A model generated the notes under the pieces. It was not told the origin of the DNA. It made no database searches and saw only the letters and a program-made list of their open reading frames with translations. The position numbers and the translations under genes are program-made. From Tamarix chinensis (lineage: Eukaryota; Streptophyta; Magnoliopsida; Caryophyllales; Tamaricaceae), in the NCBI GenBank assembly GCA_030549775.1, contig CM060174.1, forward strand, positions 40,715,086 through 40,779,085: 64,000 nt of DNA, read 5' to 3'. Numbering within the stretch: position 1 is the stretch's first letter; each line of letters opens with the position of its first letter. Shown piece after piece: positions 25,640 through 36,120 of the stretch.

Positions 25640-27356
25640 TAAAAATACTAAAAAAAAAATTATAATAATTTTTTTTCACACAAAAACATAAAACACACAC
25701 ACCCCCACACTTAAATCACACATTGTCCTCAATGTGTAAAGAACTAAGGAAACATGTAATTTAAAGTATGAAGATAAAAACTAAATAAATAAATAAATAA
25801 ATAGAGGGTAGAAAAATCCCTTATTATATTGGGTTGCCCCTAAAGTAGTGCTTATTTTTATGTCTTCAGCTTGACATGATATCAATTTTACTCTTTTAAG
25901 TTGGGTACATCCACTTGAGAGCTGCTTCATCAAATCCTTCATCATTTTGATCATCATTTTCCTACAAGGAAGAAAATGATAGCATATTAGTTTTAATGAA
26001 AGATTTGACCTAGTAAGAACATAACTTACCTATCATGGAATTTAAGCTCGTGTGTTAAGAGATAATGTTTTGCCCCATAACAATATATAGTGATTTCTCT
26101 ATCAAAGGAAAAATATATTTTCCCATTTCAAAATCTTGAAACACATCCTTCCAACATAACCGCTCCTTTGGAGCATTACAATTCTTATTAGATGTATCCA
26201 AGATGATTTGATTACTCTTTCCAATATTGGATCCATACAACCTGCTAAAAGAGGGAAAACGAGGAGTGTGGTTAGCATATATAAAATGAAAGTGGTTCAA
26301 AGGCTTACCTTGTGTTTCATGGTCATCTCCAAGCAAAAGTGGGGAATAAATGTTCAAAGATGGTCTATGGTAGATGAAAGTGATAATCTTGTCATCCATA
26401 TACTTATCTTTGTTCACTTGATCCTCATTTTGATGAGATTATTCTTCTAATTTTACAAGCTCTTCTTCCACCTGATCTTGATTTTCAATGTTCTCCATCG
26501 GAATCTCCTCAACTAGCTCATCCTTACATTTAGATATGACATCATCACCCTCATAACTCTCACTTGACTTTAAAACTAAAGTACCATAGAGCTCTTTTTG
26601 TACTTTTAATTGATTGATCATGTTGACCACATAACCCATTTGATCCTCCAACACTGACATCCTTTCATTTTGTATAATTTGGCTTTGTATCAGTTGATTT
26701 TGCCTGTTTACCAACCGGTTTTAACCATTGGCCGGTGCTTCAAAAAGCTTCTCCATTTTTTTTAACTTGAGGGTTCAGAAACTGGAGAATATTCTTGTTG
26801 AGGATTTTGATAATATTTTGGAACTTCATATTCGCGTGTGTAAGGGTCTTAATATGGAACTTGATAATGATCATTCATCCCCCATCCGAAGTTGGGGTGA
26901 TGCCTCATTTCCGAGTAATATGCGTTTGTATAAGGATCATGTCCTTGCAAACCATTGAAATATTGAGCATTAGATCGTGTCCATCCTCATCCTCTCATAG
27001 CTTGTGCATGGTAAGCATATAAATTTCCTTATGCATGACACACTCCACTTGTATTAATAACTCCAGTAGTTGTAGCTACCTACGAAATAAAGATTACTTG
27101 AACTTACCTCATTTACTCTTGCATTAAGGTTCATGCAAAGTTGTCTATAGCCCAAGGATCCTCTCATAGCCACATGAAAGAACACTAACACTTTAAAAGG
27201 AAATGGTTCAAAGAAAAACACAACACACCAAAAAACCTAAACAACCGAAAATGAAACTAAAAGAAAAAACACTAACACTAAAAATAAAAACATACTAAAA
27301 ATACTAGCAAAATAAAGGTGAAGTTTCCAATCCTCGACAACGGTGCCAAAAATTGG
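25640..27356 (-). mobile_element. Element F internal region: Athila/Tat-like derivative lacking pol
   Basis: Reading leftward from the primer site, the first recognisable coding piece is a gag C-terminal fragment with HPNFGWGMND and YYQNPQQEYSPVSEP (about 26,750-26,960). A 91-codon and a 120-codon frame follow (26,439-26,714 and 26,055-26,417) with a coil-like start (QNQLIQSQIIQNERMSVLED) and no known enzyme domain. Then come AAGCACTACTTTAGGGGCAA and CACATTGAGGACAATGTG (25,700-25,860), which in Athila/Tat elements sit in the 3' region. No protease, RT or integrase lies between, so pol is missing and the element would depend on others. Confidence 0.6.
27331..27350 (-). other. Primer-binding site of element F (tRNA-Asp)
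   Basis: The minus strand TGGCACCGTTGTCGAGG differs at three bases from TGGCGCCGTTGCCGGGG, the complement of the plant tRNA-Asp 3' end. Asp tRNA is the usual primer of Athila-type elements. It lies next to the LTR end and sets orientation. Confidence 0.75.
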
Positions 27357-28286
27357 TGTGGTCATAGTAGGCAGGCAATTTAAACCCTCTTGTTATCAAT
27401 TGTAGCACTGGCAAATAAAGGTATCGTTCTAAACCAGGATTGAGAGGGCTCACCTCCATTTAACTAGCTTAAAAATAAATAAAAATAGAAACCTAAATAA
27501 TACAAAATAAATAAATAAGAAAAATATTAATGGGGTTATAAAAATAAAAATAATAAAAAGAATAAATAAAATAAAATAAAATAATAATAAAAATAATGGA
27601 AAACCGCATATATGATAAATATGCTAGGGAAATCAAAATTCACCCCTAGATTAGGTTAAAATATAATATTTATTTCTAAGTCACATTTTAATCATGAGAA
27701 AGAGATATACCAAGTTGTACAACAAAAGCAGGTCCATGCATCTTATATTACTTCTCTTAATTAATTAATACGACAAAACATCAATATTAACCCTATTAAA
27801 TACTAGCAGTATAGGAGCAACAAGTAGCTCCTATATTTAACTAGATTTAATGCATTAAGTATTATTAGAAAATTTTCAATTTAAGTACCCAAACTAGTAC
27901 ACAAAGTATGCATAGTTGTATTTCCTTTCCTTGACCAACACGTATCTAAACGTTTTACTACTTTGGTTAGAATAAAAAAACTATTAGGTGAGTTGTTATC
28001 TAACCTAGTTGCAATTTACATATATAAATTATAGTATACTTATATGGCCACCTAGTAGGTAAATAATCATACATAATTTCACTTATGAAGAAACAAGAAC
28101 AAGGCATGCACCAAATAAATTATACTTGACAGAATTATATGTAAACGATAGCAATTAAAATAGAGTCAAGAAACTGTCTCACGAAACAAAGAAAATAAAC
28201 TTATAGTTTAAACCCTAATCTAGGGTTTCAATTTATTCCCTAGCAACAAATATTCAGCAAGCCATAATTATTGAATTAATTATATA

Positions 28287-28331
<45 letters not shown>

Positions 28332-29126
28332 GTATAATATAATATAAATTAAAAATAGAGAAAGAAAGAACCATAATTAATTATAAATAAAATATCAAGA
28401 ATTTATTCAGATAAAAATTAATTTTATCTAAAATAAATTCTACCGGGTAAATTTCTTCCCTATTTTTCTTCCTTTCAGACCCTGAATTCTGTTCAATTTT
28501 TTCTTTTTCTTTCCTTTCGGCTGACAGTGTTGATGACTGACCTTCTAAGCATCGGCTATTCTTCTCCTCGAAGTCCGTATAATTTCTTTCTTTTCATGCA
28601 CCCCCCTGACGGCTGCTATGTTATGTGCCTCCCTTATTCCTAGAGGCTAACCCTCAGTGTTAGAGCCTCCTGCCTAGCCTCTGACGGCTCCTACTCACTC
28701 CTCCCTATTTCATTTTATTTTTCTCCTTTTTATTCTTGATCTATGCAGCTCTCTGCTCATCGTACCATGCCATGTCAGCACTGCTTTGTGCAGCTGACTC
28801 TCCTTCCGTGCAGCGCTCTATTTGTTTTGTTTGCTTCGTTTTCTTTTTCTCATCATTTCTTGGACTTTGGGCTGTTGGTCCAAAGGTCCGATTTCTTTTT
28901 TTTTTTATTTAAAAATAACACCTGCAAAATAAAATTTAATTAAAATTAATAAATAATATTATACTCTAAATTTATTTAATTTATATCATTTTAGCTTAAA
29001 TAATAATATTTATGCAGTTATTACCAATTAAGTATAAAATCATAAATATTCACCTATATTATTTAAATAAAGTACTAAAAATGAAGATTATAAGGGCATA
29101 AAATATGTCAAAATAAGAACTTATCG
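27357..29126 (-). repeat. Element F 5' LTR
   Basis: On the minus strand it would begin near 29,126 (CGATAAGTTCTTATTTTGAC; a TG start decayed to CG) and end TATGACCACA next to the primer site. It has no long frame and carries an (AT)n run at 28,289-28,327. Its right end abuts the presumed LTR of element A in opposite orientation. No second LTR of this family was seen in the window, so both ends rest on the primer site and the style of the termini. Confidence 0.5.
28289..28327. repeat. (AT)n microsatellite
   Basis: About 19 uninterrupted AT units inside the LTR of element F. Confidence 0.95.
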
Positions 29127-30242
29127 GTGTAAGGCTTGCATGGCCTTGCAAGGTTGGAACTTCCAAAATGCCGAGAGGTAAGAAACTACAAGGCCAAGCT
29201 GTGCAGCAACGGCCTTCCCCATAAGTTACATGCACGACGTGGCCAGCGTGATGGGGATTTTTGTGGCATGCCTCGGGGACTTCTTAAGGATAGAGAAAGG
29301 ACGTTTTAGGACACTTTTAGACCTGCCATCACCGAGCTTAGCTTCATGTAATTGTTTGTTCATTTAGTTTTGATAAAATTAGAGATTCATTTGTGTAATT
29401 TATGTACGATCAACTTGGAATCAACACTGCTCTCTTCCAGATTATGATTATTTCAATCTAATTATTCCTCCTTATATCTTTGCATTGTTATTTTGATCAT
29501 CATGCTATTTATTTTGATAATTTGATTTTGAAATATAACTGAGTAGTCTCTTTTCTAGGATTGGAGTTAGGTACTATTTTAGTAATTAATATGATGAATT
29601 AAAGTGTTATGTCTTCTGATTGATTCATTTATACGATTATATATTCTAGATTTAATTGTTAAAAATTTGTTTTGATGAAATCCAACCTCCTTAGATGTAA
29701 TTTATAACTAAAAGAATGAGATTATTATTGAAAATTAGCATATGCACGGGAATTTAAGCAATCACGAAAGCAGATGTTTAATTCTTGAGGGTCTAGAACT
29801 GGTGATACTTAATGGGTTTAGTTTAATTTTTGAATCATTAAAGTAGTCAGAAAATTAGATTAAATACGATCTTAGACTTTAAAGAGGCTAATGAATTTGA
29901 TTTAACCAATTGTCCACAGTTAGCGAATTAATATACAACATAAATGTTGTTTCATTATTGATTATTAATATAGAGACTAAAGTTTGATCCTAGGCTTCAT
30001 TCTTATTATTTAGTATCTATAAGTTATAAATATTTTTGTAATTATTCTTTTTATTTGAATGCATAGCTCCATTTTATATAGATTTAGATAGTTAAAATAG
30101 TAAAGAAGTATAATCAATTATGAATTCCCTGTGGGCTATGACCTTGAAATGCTATAACGAATCTGTGCGCTTGTGGAAATAGCACAACAACCATTCAAGG
30201 AAAGATTTTGGTTTGGGCTATTCTAGTTGATTGTTTGCTATT
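29127..30242 (+). repeat. Presumed 5' LTR of element A
   Basis: The right edge is set by the primer site at 30,243. The last 130 bases (CCTGTGGGCTATGACC, then GTGCGCTTGTGGAAAT) resemble the U5 end of Athila/Tat LTRs. The left edge is the point where the LTR of element F ends; a TGTAAGG start at 29,128 is possible. No second copy is visible, so the true left end may have been lost. Confidence 0.45.
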
Positions 30243-30260
30243 TAGCGTCGTTGCCAAGGA
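30243..30260 (+). other. Primer-binding site of element A (tRNA-Asp), decayed
   Basis: TAGCGTCGTTGCCAAGGA differs at four positions from TGGCGCCGTTGCCGGGGA, the complement of tRNA-Asp. The same primer type is used by element F, on the other strand. Confidence 0.65.
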
Positions 30261-30416
30261 ATTTGGCTAATTGATATTCTATAATTTGTTATTTTGGCAA
30301 GACTAAATCCTTTAATTCCCTTATATCCTTTATCTTCGCTAGTTTATTGTTTGTTGTATTCACTCTTAGGAACCTTTTATTCAACGATCCTTTGACTTGG
30401 GTCCCCAACTAAGGTA

Positions 30417-31363
30417 GAGCCTGAGATTGAACAAATGTTGACTGAGTTGCGGAGGTGGATAAGCAATAAAAAAGCAAGTGTGATTTTGGAGAGCATGGCT
30501 GAGACTGATGGAGAAGAGGAACAACATTTCTTTCTTAAAGACTTTACATCTCCAAATGCATACAGGATGCAATAGAGCATACGAAAGCTAAACATAGCTA
30601 CCAATAATTTCGAGCTCAAACCTTTGGTGCTCAATATAGTTAAGCAAAATCTATTCAGATGTAGCCCAATAGAGGACCCTAACTTACACATTTCTATTTT
30701 CTCAAGTATTATGACACCTTGAAGATGAATGGAATGTTGGATAATATGATCAAGCTTCGCTTATTTCCATTCTCAATACAAGATAAAGTAATGGCTTGGT
30801 TACAATCACTTCCCTCTGTGTCCATTACCACTTAGGATCAACTTTCTCGAGCCTTCCTCATTAAATACTTTTCACCATCCAGAATAGTTCAATTATGAAC
30901 CTTATTATGAGCTTTAACCAAAAGGATGGTGAATCACACCATGATGCATGGGAGCACTAAAAAGATATGTTGCGAATGTGCCACATCATGGGTTAGAAGA
31001 ATGGTTGCTGGTCCACATGTTTTATAAGGGCCTACATTACAAAAGTAGTAGGAGGCACTCTCATGAACGAAAGCATATCGGAAGCAAACCAACTAATTGA
31101 AGATATGGCTCAGAATCATTGCCAATGGTAAGGTGAGTGCTCTACAACCAAGAAGAGTGGAAGGTATGACATTAATACTCTAGATCACCTTTCTTCATGA
31201 GTTGATGAATTATTTTAGAAAATTGATAAACTAAGTGTTAACACATCAACGACCTCTCCGATTATTTTGAGATTTGTAGCATTATAGGACACTCATCGGT
31301 TGAATATCAGTCAGTTACTCCTCCACCCCCTCAAGGAACCCTAGCGGACTATGTCAACTATGT
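30417..31363 (+). pseudogene. gag of element A, part 1 (capsid region)
   Basis: Frame pieces in order: SIRKLNIATNNFELKPLVLN (about 30,574-30,633), EDPNLHISIFS, MNGMLDNMIKLRLFPFSIQD and KVMAWLQSLPS (30,724-30,820), FLIKYFSPSRIVQL, then an IANGKVSALQPRRVEG-type piece. This is the Athila/Tat gag capsid region, which forms the virus-like particle. At least four frame changes and several stops (for example MTP-stop-RMNG and ITT-stop-DQLS) break it. It ends at 31,363 in the codons for ADYVNYVN, where element B is inserted; the reading resumes at 54,553 with the rest of the motif. Confidence 0.8.
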
Positions 31364-31368
31364 CAATA
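31364..31368. repeat. Target-site duplication of element B, left copy (CAATA)
   Basis: CAATA directly before the LTR start TGTAACACCCCC. The matching copy is at 54,548-54,552, directly after the LTR end TATTTCA. Only the outermost ends carry it. Confidence 0.9.
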
Positions 31369-32078
31369 TGTAACACCCCCAAATTTACTATTGAAAAATT
31401 TCGTTTAAGACCAAGGTTTTCACAAAACAATTGAATTAAAACTATAAACTTGGGAGTGTTACCGCCACACTTAGCACTGGACCAGTTCACTTCTACCGCC
31501 CCGATGCTAAGTGCTAAGGCTAAACCAGAAAGTCAAAAATGAGAAACATCAAACATAAATGCACCGTTATCACAAAGCGTTCATGAAAACGAGGTGTCAA
31601 CCACCGTCAGAGTGTCGTTAAGATTACAACATAAAAGTCCCACTTTCAAATTACAGACATAATATAAATGCAACAAACTAAGTTAGAAGACAGCAAGGAA
31701 AAATAAAAGGGTCCGGCCAACTCGCTCTCGGCCCCCAACCAGGACAGACTCATCACTCGGTCCCACCTGACGCCTCGTAGGTATCGTAGGCATCAAACAC
31801 GTGGTCTCCTACCTGCACAAGGTCAGATGGGTCCTCTGCTCGTGGGAATGAGCAGCACCCATGAAACGGGTGATCAGTACGCTACGTACTGAGTAAGGTA
31901 ACAAACGAGCTAAGGCCAGCACATAGGACATATGATACAAGTTCAGCACATAGATAACATACAATAACATGCAGGACAAGGCCAAATATTTCCTCGGTGC
32001 TTTTATCCTTTTATTCTCATTAGTGATAATAAGTCCATTCCACACATTCTTCAAATGTCCATGTGAGTGCGGGAGCCC

Positions 32079-32745
32079 CACTATTATAGCCGGTGGACCG
32101 GAAGATATACGCACAGGGCAGCACGCCTCTGATCCACTATTATAACCGGTCGACCGGAAAATAAACGCACAGGGCAAAACGCCTCTGATCCACTATTATA
32201 GCCGGTGGACCGGATCACGGCCCCGACTCACATGGTGTTTCGCTTTAAGTACTTAGTATCTTTCCCATGGATTAACTTATTTGTTTGGTTTGTTGAGCAC
32301 GAGGTCCCCTACTATTATAGCCGGTGGACCGGGAGATAAATGCACAAGGCAGGACGCCTCTGATCCTCGAAATGATGGTAAATATTTAACAGAAAAGTAA
32401 CTGTACAAGATCACAGGGCATACCTTGGTAGTAGGCCCTTACAGACAAAAATTGATGACAAGACAACTTAGTTGACCTAGGTCCCCAGAAGGGGATACAA
32501 CCTGTGAGATAGATCTAGTTAGTGTTCTAAGTGTCCTGTCCAAAATAAAGGGCACTATATACAAATTTTTTTACTTGTACAATGACACTACCACTATCTG
32601 GAGGTTTAGAATCATATAAAGCAGAGTTTCTAGCTTTCCAGATCAGGGGCAGAACGCCTCTGATCCACTATTATAGCCGGTGGACCGGAAAATAAACGCA
32701 CAGGGCAGAACGCCTCTGATCCACTATTATAGCCGGTGGACCGGA
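32079..32745. repeat. Tandem repeat block in LTR 1 (six units of about 55 bp)
   Basis: Units start with ACTATTATAGCCGGTGGACC and continue GGAAAATAAACGCACAGGGC then ACGCCTCTGATCC. Starts are near 32,080, 32,136, 32,191, 32,311, 32,667 and 32,721. The core CCGGTGGACCGG is nearly palindromic (perfect, CCGGTCGACCGG, in the second unit). The fourth and fifth units are separated by the 300-bp segment special to this LTR. Confidence 0.9.
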
Positions 32746-33766
32746 TCATGGGCTCGGCTCAACATCTTTCACTTTACGTAATTAATGTCTTATACGTGTC
32801 TTATTGAATCACACCACACCCTTGACATGCATGCCCACTACATTCTACCGCTTTCCTTTCAAGAGGCCCGTCCCATATATTGAGACTCGTGCACCCCCAA
32901 ATCACACCCCGACATTATTTTCCCCTAAGCTCACACGTAGTGAAGGACCAACTCTTGGAAGTATAGGTTAAACCCAACACTCTACGGCATCGATCTCGCC
33001 AATTCTCAACCCCTAGGGTTTTTCCCCTTGGGAACCCTAGTTGGGCCTATGTGGCCCCTCCTCTTCTCACTTACCTTACCCTTTACTTATTCTTCACTCC
33101 ACATCTCACCCTTATCAAGTCAACCCCAAGGCATAATACTTTACTCATCAATCTAGCATGTGACCAGCAAAACCCTAGTTGGCCACATCAAACCCTAGCG
33201 CCTTACTCCTTCCACAAGTAACCCCTCTCTTTTCATCCCCAAGTCTCTAATCACTCTACAACTCTCCCCATCTCTCATTTACTCCCACATTAAACTTTTC
33301 TCATGTAAGACACACCCCCATGCAGGAGTTAGTCACCTCATGCAGACACCCCAAGTCACCATGCAGATTTTAAAGCCCCCATGCGTGGTTCCCAACTTTC
33401 ATTTGTTTTAAACATGTTTCCACATACAGCTTCTCTCATGGATGATGAGGTACTTGGGTCTACCCCATATCCTCCCCTTAATAATCTCACTCCCCATTCC
33501 CCTCTTGTTATTCTTTTAGTCCCATTCCCCAATACCAAAAATCTAGCATGCATGTCCTAGAGGGACATATCAACACATCATAAATGTCATACATAACATG
33601 TCATGCTCATGTAATATAAGGCACACACATCATACCTCATTATCCACGCTGCGCTACACCAAACAGATTATTCATAACACATGCATAATACACATTAACA
33701 TGGCATACTCATCATTCATCGACACAACACATCACACATAGCACAAGGCCATAGCTTGGTCCTTAC

Positions 33767-33828
33767 CTAACGCGACTCCGGTCTTGGAGCACGCTCTTAT
33801 ACCTCCTCCGGATGTTGACTTGGCTCGC
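33767..33828 (-). other. Possible 62-base spliced exon in LTR 1 leader
   Basis: On the minus strand the segment is preceded by a pyrimidine-rich TTTTCCCTCTTATAG and followed by GTAAGG, which are a good 3' and 5' plant splice site in the right order. It would code ASQVNIRRRYKSV-like residues in one frame. The same arrangement is at 43,045-43,106 and 52,342-52,403. Splicing is inferred, not seen. Confidence 0.35.
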
Positions 33829-34013
33829 CTATAAGAGGGAAAACTAGGGTTACTTTCCTCCGACCAAAACATTATTCTATTTTACCTTGCCCCTATTCTT
33901 TACTTACCATTAGGGCTAAGAATAGTAATATTACTTTTATAAGTGAAGTATGGTCAATATCCTTAAAGTAGTTAATCATGCTACTACTAATAAAAGTAGC
34001 TACAATAATTTAA

Positions 34014-34110
34014 AGTAATTTTAATAATATTTATTATTAACGGTAGTAGTTCAATGTTGCTAATAATGATGATAGTAATAATAACAATAATAGTAATTGT
34101 AATAACAATA

Positions 34111-34143
<33 letters not shown>

Positions 34144-34490
34144 GTATTAATATTAATAATAATAATGATAACCATGATAATAATGATAATATTAATACTA
34201 TTAATAATAACGATCATGATATTAAGATAAAAATACTAAAGTTATAGGTCACTAATATTAGTAATACCAATAGTTATAAAAGTTTCAAGTTTAGGCTAAA
34301 TAATAACAATAATAATAATAGTAATAATAATAATAATAGTAACAATAATAACAATAATAATAAGAGTAATAATAATAATAGTACTAATAATAATGATAAG
34401 GATAATAATAATAATAATAACAATAATAATAATAATAATAGTAATAATAAGAATAATAGTAAGAATAATATTAATAATGCTACTAAAAAT
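34014..34490. repeat. Degenerate AAT trinucleotide repeat region, LTR 1
   Basis: About 480 bp of AAT units with scattered substitutions (GAT, AAC, AGT). It produces poly-Ile/Met/Val frames in several phases that are artefacts of the repeat. Confidence 0.95.
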
Positions 34491-35012
34491 AATTAGCATT
34501 TGTATAATAAAGGTTTAGGGGTTGGGGAGTTTAGAGAACTACCTAGGGGTGCTGGTGGCACAGCTGGCAGCGCACGGCGCACGGTGGCGGCGGCGGCGGC
34601 GTAGGGGGAGAAGGAAGGTAGGGAGGTGGTGGAGGGGAAAGGAAGGAAAAGGAGGGGTTGGCAGGGGAAATAGAGGGTCTAGGGAGGTTGGGGAAGTTCC
34701 CTTGGTGGTTTTGGGAGGCAGAGGGGGCGCTGGGAGTGGCGGCACGACGGTGGGCGGCGGTGCGAAGGGTGGCGGGGTTTGAGGTTGGCTTGGTCGGGAA
34801 GGGCACTTCGCCCGCTTGGGGCGGCGCGTGCAGGGTAAACCGAGGGATGAGGGAGGCTTGGGTAGGTGGAGGGTGATGCAGGGAAGGGTTTCGGGGGTGG
34901 TTCGGGTGGCGGCGATAGGCGGCGGCGACAGGACGGTGATCTGAAGAGGGGCGGCGCAAAAGGGATTTCTGGGCTTGATTTTCGAAAGAGCCCGACGCTG
35001 GAGCTCGGGGGG

Positions 35013-35020
35013 TATTTATA
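35013..35020 (-). promoter_or_regulatory. TATA box of element B, LTR 1
   Basis: Minus-strand TATAAATA in the context GAGCCTATAAATACCCC, inside the GC-rich block about 950 bp from the LTR start. It is the likely promoter. If transcription starts about 30 bp on, R plus U5 is about 3.6 kb long. Confidence 0.65.
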
Positions 35021-35971
35021 GGCTCGAATTGGGGGGAAAAATCGAGAGAGGGGGCAGAGGGAGGCACGGGCAGGTGAAAATTCATCACGCCGGCCGTCGG
35101 TGGCAGGCGGCGCTGGTCTGCCATGGCAGACCTGCGTTTCGGTCGGGAAAAAGGAAGGGGGCAGGAGCAGGCTTGTGTGAGGTGTAGGGGTGTCGGCCTG
35201 TCGGAAAAAGCTGGCGGGAAGGTCGGAAAGAGAGGGAGGCGGCGTGCAGGCGGCGTAGACAGTTGGCCGGGGCAGAGGGGGGCTGGGCGGCGATTTGCAG
35301 CGGCACGCGAGGAAGAAGGAAGGGAGAAGGCCTGGACCGGCGGTCCGGGAAGAAAGAAAGAAAAGAGGGGGGAAACCGGCCGGTTCAGCGGACATAAAAC
35401 GCCTTATTAAAACGCGGCGGTTTGGTGGTTATTTGGACAAAGCGCGGCGTCGAGTAGCTGGCAGGCAACGGCTACTTCATTAATCGGCGCGCAGCGTTTC
35501 AGCGAAAGGAGGGGCGAAACGCTGCGTTTCACTGTGCGAGGGCGGGCCGAACGGCACTGGGCCGCGGGAAGGAGGGAAGGAAAGGGGAGTTGGGCCGTGA
35601 GCTGGCCCAACGGGCGAGAAGGGGGGGGGGAGAAGAAAAAGGGAAAAAAAGGAAGAAAGAGGGGAAAATTTATTTATTTTATTTTATTTTAGTATTTTAC
35701 TTTGTATAAATATTTAGAGTATTTACTTTAGGTACTTAGAGTAAGAATATTTAAATAATAAAATATTTACCCTACTTTTTAGGCTAATTTAGGCCCCAAA
35801 ATTATATATAAATATTTGTATAAAGATACCCTTGTAATTTATCTCAAAATTCCTATTAGCTTGCCCTACAAAATCCTCTTTAATTTATAAGGAGTAATAT
35901 ATTAGATAAATTCCCCAATAATTCTTATTTAATAACTTATTTCCCAAATTAATTAATTCTAGGGTATTTCA

Positions 35972-35989
35972 TCACTACCCCCTAAAAAA
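35972..35989 (-). other. Polypurine tract, internal copy 1
   Basis: Minus strand TTTTTTAGGGGGTAGTGA abuts the LTR start TGAAATACCC. A tract of this style, just after a GACGAAGT stretch, is usual in Tekay/Del elements. About 130 bases of 3' untranslated sequence, including three TTAGGG-like units at 36,023-36,040, lie between it and the end of pol. Confidence 0.7.
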
Positions 35990-36120
35990 CAGACTTCGTC
36001 CCCGAAGTTTCCTGCAGCTCCCTAGGGTTAGGGTTAGGGTATTCTAAATTTATAATAGCACATCATTATCTAACTTAAACCAATTACCCCCTTAGGGACA
36101 AACTAGGCAGTACAATGAAT

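Larger units (their letters stand above)
31369..35971 (-). repeat. Element B LTR 1 (3' LTR), 4,603 bp
   Basis: Termini on the minus strand are TGAAATACCC and GGTGTTACA. From 5' to 3' on the minus strand it has an AT-rich U3 start, a GC-rich block with a TATA box, an AAT-repeat region, a 62-base exon-like segment, and a tandem-repeat block. It holds about 300 bp (32,367-32,666) absent from the other two LTRs, bounded by 13-bp direct repeats. GC-rich open frames of about 190-240 codons (34,543-35,395) have proline/serine-rich low-complexity translations and are not thought to be genes. Confidence 0.95.

Noticed and set aside
28743..28943. 66-codon frame in the element F LTR
   Set aside because: Inside an LTR, with a low-complexity phenylalanine/serine-rich translation from a pyrimidine-rich stretch.
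32079..32745. Regular short repeats resembling a CRISPR array
   Set aside because: Units are contiguous and the whole unit is repeated, with no unique spacers; it is a tandem repeat inside a plant LTR.
33987..34499. Long isoleucine-rich frames that look like membrane proteins
   Set aside because: They are translations of the AAT trinucleotide repeat, in both strands and several phases.
34543..35395. Open frames of 190-283 codons in the GC-rich part of the element B LTRs (also near 43,842-44,693 and 53,118-53,973)
   Set aside because: The translations are proline/serine/arginine-rich low complexity, frames are open in several phases at once because stops are rare in GC-rich DNA, and lengths vary among three near-identical LTRs.
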